A DNA stretch of 7,890 nt, from NCBI GenBank assembly GCA_020444985.1, contig JAGRHK010000061.1:1-7890 (forward strand). Reading direction: 5' to 3'. Below, in pieces: positions 6,112 through 7,890 of this stretch. Position 1 is the stretch's first letter; the number at the start of each line of letters is the position of its first letter. The position numbers were made by a program, and so were the translations under genes. Source of the DNA: Candidatus Competibacteraceae bacterium. GTDB lineage: Bacteria; Pseudomonadota; Gammaproteobacteria; Competibacterales; Competibacteraceae. The notes under the pieces are model-generated. The model was not told where the DNA came from and did no database searches. It saw nothing but the letters and a program-made list of their open reading frames with translations.

Positions 6112-6597
6112 ATGCGATTTGCCATGATGGTTTTGACGCTGACGCTCATGATGGGAACTGGTGCGGCCCTGGCTCAGGATAAACTGCCCGATGCCCGCCT
6201 GGAATTTTCCAGTACTTCGTTCGGTCTCTTATTCGGCTATAGCCAAGGGACGGGAACCTTGTTTTTCCAGGAGCGGCAATACCCTTTCTCAATTTCGGGA
6301 ATTAAGGTCGCCACGTTGGGCGTGAGTCAGGTCAACGCGCTTGGCCAAGTCTATGGATTGCAGGAAATCGACGATTTTCCCGGAGACTATGCCGTTGTCG
6401 AGGGGGGACTGACCCTGGTGCAGGGGGGAGGCAGCACCCTGTTGCGCAACGGTAAAGGCGTGACGCTTTACTTGCAGAATCTGCAACAGGGTCTCGATTT
6501 GACCTTGGGCGGCGGTAGACTCTCGATTACGCTCGATGAACCAGAACCCGTTGCTGAATCTTCTCCGACCGAGATGGAAAAAGCCTCTACGCCTTAG
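6112..6597 (+). CDS. Small exported Gly-rich beta-type protein, function unknown
   Basis: From ATG 6112 the product is 161 residues with a typical signal peptide (MRFAMMVLTLTLMMGTGAAL) and likely cleavage after ALA at about residue 21. The mature part is built of short hydrophobic strands and glycine turns: FGYSQGTGTLFFQERQYPFS (41-60), ISGIKVATLGVSQVNALGQV (61-80), DDFPGDYAVVEGG (87-99), then LVQGGGSTLLRNGKGVTLYL (102-121) and QGLDLTLGGGRLSITL (126-141). The pattern 'G-x-G-x-L-x-F ... Y-P-F-x-I-x-G ... Y-x-L ... D-F-x-G-x-Y ... G-G-G ... N-x-x-G-V' resembles a conserved exported family I have seen in proteobacteria but cannot name with confidence. The acidic tail after 142 looks disordered. 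There is no lipobox cysteine, so it should be a soluble periplasmic or secreted protein. It sits between the TAXI gene and the SrfA-like gene and is probably co-transcribed with both. Confidence 0.82.
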   Translation: MRFAMMVLTLTLMMGTGAALAQDKLPDARLEFSSTSFGLLFGYSQGTGTLFFQERQYPFSISGIKVATLGVSQVNALGQVYGLQEIDDFPGDYAVVEGGLTLVQGGGSTLLRNGKGVTLYLQNLQQGLDLTLGGGRLSITLDEPEPVAESSPTEMEKASTP

Positions 6598-6646
6598 ATG
6601 GCGTCACATCAACTAACCCATTCAGAGTTGCGAGGCGCGGCAATCC

Positions 6647-7890
6647 ATGATTGAGCAGGTTCTTCTAAGCAGCGGTTCTTTTGACAGGGTGCGGGAAATT
6701 GGCGGTTTTGGCCAGCCGCTGCATACGCTTTATCCCCAAATTCAGGCGGTGCTGGCTAACGAATTGGGCGAAGACGCTGCCCAATTATTGGCGGAACCAG
6801 TGGTGGATCGCGCCCATAATCGTATTGACTGGTATACCGAGAGCGACCCTGAGCGTCAGCCCATCGTGTTAAGCGATTTACCTGCAGAGCAGCGTCAGTC
6901 GATCCTGATCGGCGTCCAGACGCAGTTGCAGCGTGGGCGAGAATTGGCGGAACGCTATGCAGCTTCCGGCGATCCGCAACGGGTACAGTTGGCGGCAATG
7001 CTTCAGGCCGCGCTCGGATCGCCAACGGAAAACGATATCTTTTTAGTTGAAGATCGCCCGGTGTTAGCCCATTGGGGGTTTACCACCGATCGCCCCTGGG
7101 AGATGGGCGGGACCGTGCGCCGCTCCCCCGAACCCCCGCTGCTTCCAGTCGAGACCTCGCAGGATGTAGCGATACCGAATGTACCGGACGTTGAGATGCC
7201 TGAACGGGCGTCCAGCACCGCATCTTCAGTGTCAGCGACCGAAGCCCTGGAACAGTCCACGCCTGCCCTGGAACCCGCATCCGCGCCCGAGGCGCTGGAG
7301 CCGCCATCTGTACAGTCTGCGCCCTCCGCAGATACCCCAGCGGCTCCGCCACCGTTGCCGCCTTCCACAGAAACCGCATCGTCCGAACCTGGGACCGCAA
7401 CGCCACTACCGCATCAATTAGAACCGTCTCCGGCTGGGGAGTATCCAGGCAGATGGTTATTGCGTTATGTCGTGGTGGGTTCCTGGTACTTCTGGAGTGT
7501 CGTCCTGTTGGCTGTGTTGCTAGCGCTGGGGACTTTTCTATGGGTTTCCACTCAAACTTCTGCGCCCTTGCTGATCGCCGAATCAAACCCGGCGCCGCCG
7601 AATGGCGCCGCCGATCTCGCATTGCGAGAAGCATGGAAAGTTGAACAGGCGTTGCGCGCTCAGCTTGAACAGCGGCTCATACAGCTTGCTGAACAACGCG
7701 CCCAGTGCCCATTGCCGGTTGACACAGCGAGCGCCTCGGCAACGCCCAAGGTTGTGGCGTCCAAAGGTAGCGATGTGGCAACGACGATGGCAACGAACGA
7801 TTTTCCTCGTCGGCAAGCGGGAGAGGCGTCAGGAGAAAGATCCGAAAATTCGACATCCACCTCCCGCTCCCACACGACGGAAGGCGCGAG
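6647..7890 (+). CDS. SrfA-like single-pass membrane protein (runs off the right edge)
   Basis: The frame is open from ATG 6647 to the window end, giving 414 complete codons. The N-terminus (to about 145) resembles SrfA of the enterobacterial SrfABC set: SSGSFDRVREIGGFGQPLHT near the start, RIDWYTE at about 61-67, and an ending of the type NDIFLVEDRPVLAHWGF (WGF at 143-145). This is from memory of the family and not searched. Residues about 150-268 are a Pro/Ala/Ser/Glu-rich linker. A transmembrane helix spans about 275-300 (VVVGSWYFWSVVLLAVLLAL); Arg residues just before it place the N-terminus in the cytoplasm. A probable coiled coil follows at about 324-352 (LREAWKVEQALRAQLEQRLI) and then a Ser/Thr-rich stretch. 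GAGG at 6632-6635 lies eleven bases before the start. SrfABC genes were described as SsrB-activated in Salmonella, and their biochemical role is unclear. If the assignment holds, srfB- and srfC-like genes should lie just beyond the right edge. Confidence 0.75.
   Translation, partial: MIEQVLLSSGSFDRVREIGGFGQPLHTLYPQIQAVLANELGEDAAQLLAEPVVDRAHNRIDWYTESDPERQPIVLSDLPAEQRQSILIGVQTQLQRGRELAERYAASGDPQRVQLAAMLQAALGSPTENDIFLVEDRPVLAHWGFTTDRPWEMGGTVRRSPEPPLLPVETSQDVAIPNVPDVEMPERASSTASSVSATEALEQSTPALEPASAPEALEPPSVQSAPSADTPAAPPPLPPSTETASSEPGTATPLPHQLEPSPAGEYPGRWLLRYVVVGSWYFWSVVLLAVLLALGTFLWVSTQTSAPLLIAESNPAPPNGAADLALREAWKVEQALRAQLEQRLIQLAEQRAQCPLPVDTASASATPKVVASKGSDVATTMATNDFPRRQAGEASGERSENSTSTSRSHTTEGA

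Overview
The window looks like chromosomal DNA of a moderately GC-rich gammaproteobacterium. The gene types (a PilB/GspE/MshE-type ATPase, an HDOD protein, malonyl-CoA decarboxylase, a TAXI binding protein and an SrfA-like protein) fit that group. A Competibacteraceae-like organism is a guess that the sequence cannot settle. I see no tRNA or rRNA gene, CRISPR array, insertion sequence, phage gene or attachment site. Coding density is high and there is no gene-free stretch of 300 bases.

Left half, minus strand (1-3409): three genes read leftward from about 3409. First is a 690-residue GspE/PilB/MshE-type hexameric ATPase with a long disordered N-terminus and tandem MshEN-like repeats, the kind of domain that binds cyclic di-GMP in MshE. 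After 53 bases comes an HDOD-domain protein. After another 104 bases comes the N-terminal third of malonyl-CoA decarboxylase, cut by the window edge. The first two could form a surface-motility, pilus or secretion regulatory pair. The decarboxylase is metabolic and may have its own promoter.

Middle (3410-3665): a divergent, AT-richer intergenic region that should hold the promoters for both sides. It contains a 10-base palindrome, an 8-base direct repeat 31 bases apart and three CCAATC copies.

Right half, plus strand (3666-7890): four co-directional genes with gaps of 76, 33 and 49 bases, probably one operon. (1) A single-pass membrane protein with an N-terminal globular domain, a Pro-rich linker, a central transmembrane helix and five VPAPEP repeats. 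(2) A TAXI-type periplasmic solute-binding protein with no TRAP permease beside it and a strong hairpin at its 3' end. (3) A small exported Gly-rich beta-type protein. (4) A second single-pass protein whose N-terminus resembles SrfA of the Salmonella SrfABC set; it runs off the window.

This right-hand cluster is the best candidate for an undescribed system. Two envelope-spanning proteins of matching architecture flank two exported proteins, and srfB/srfC-like genes would be expected just past the right edge. Its function cannot be read from the sequence.
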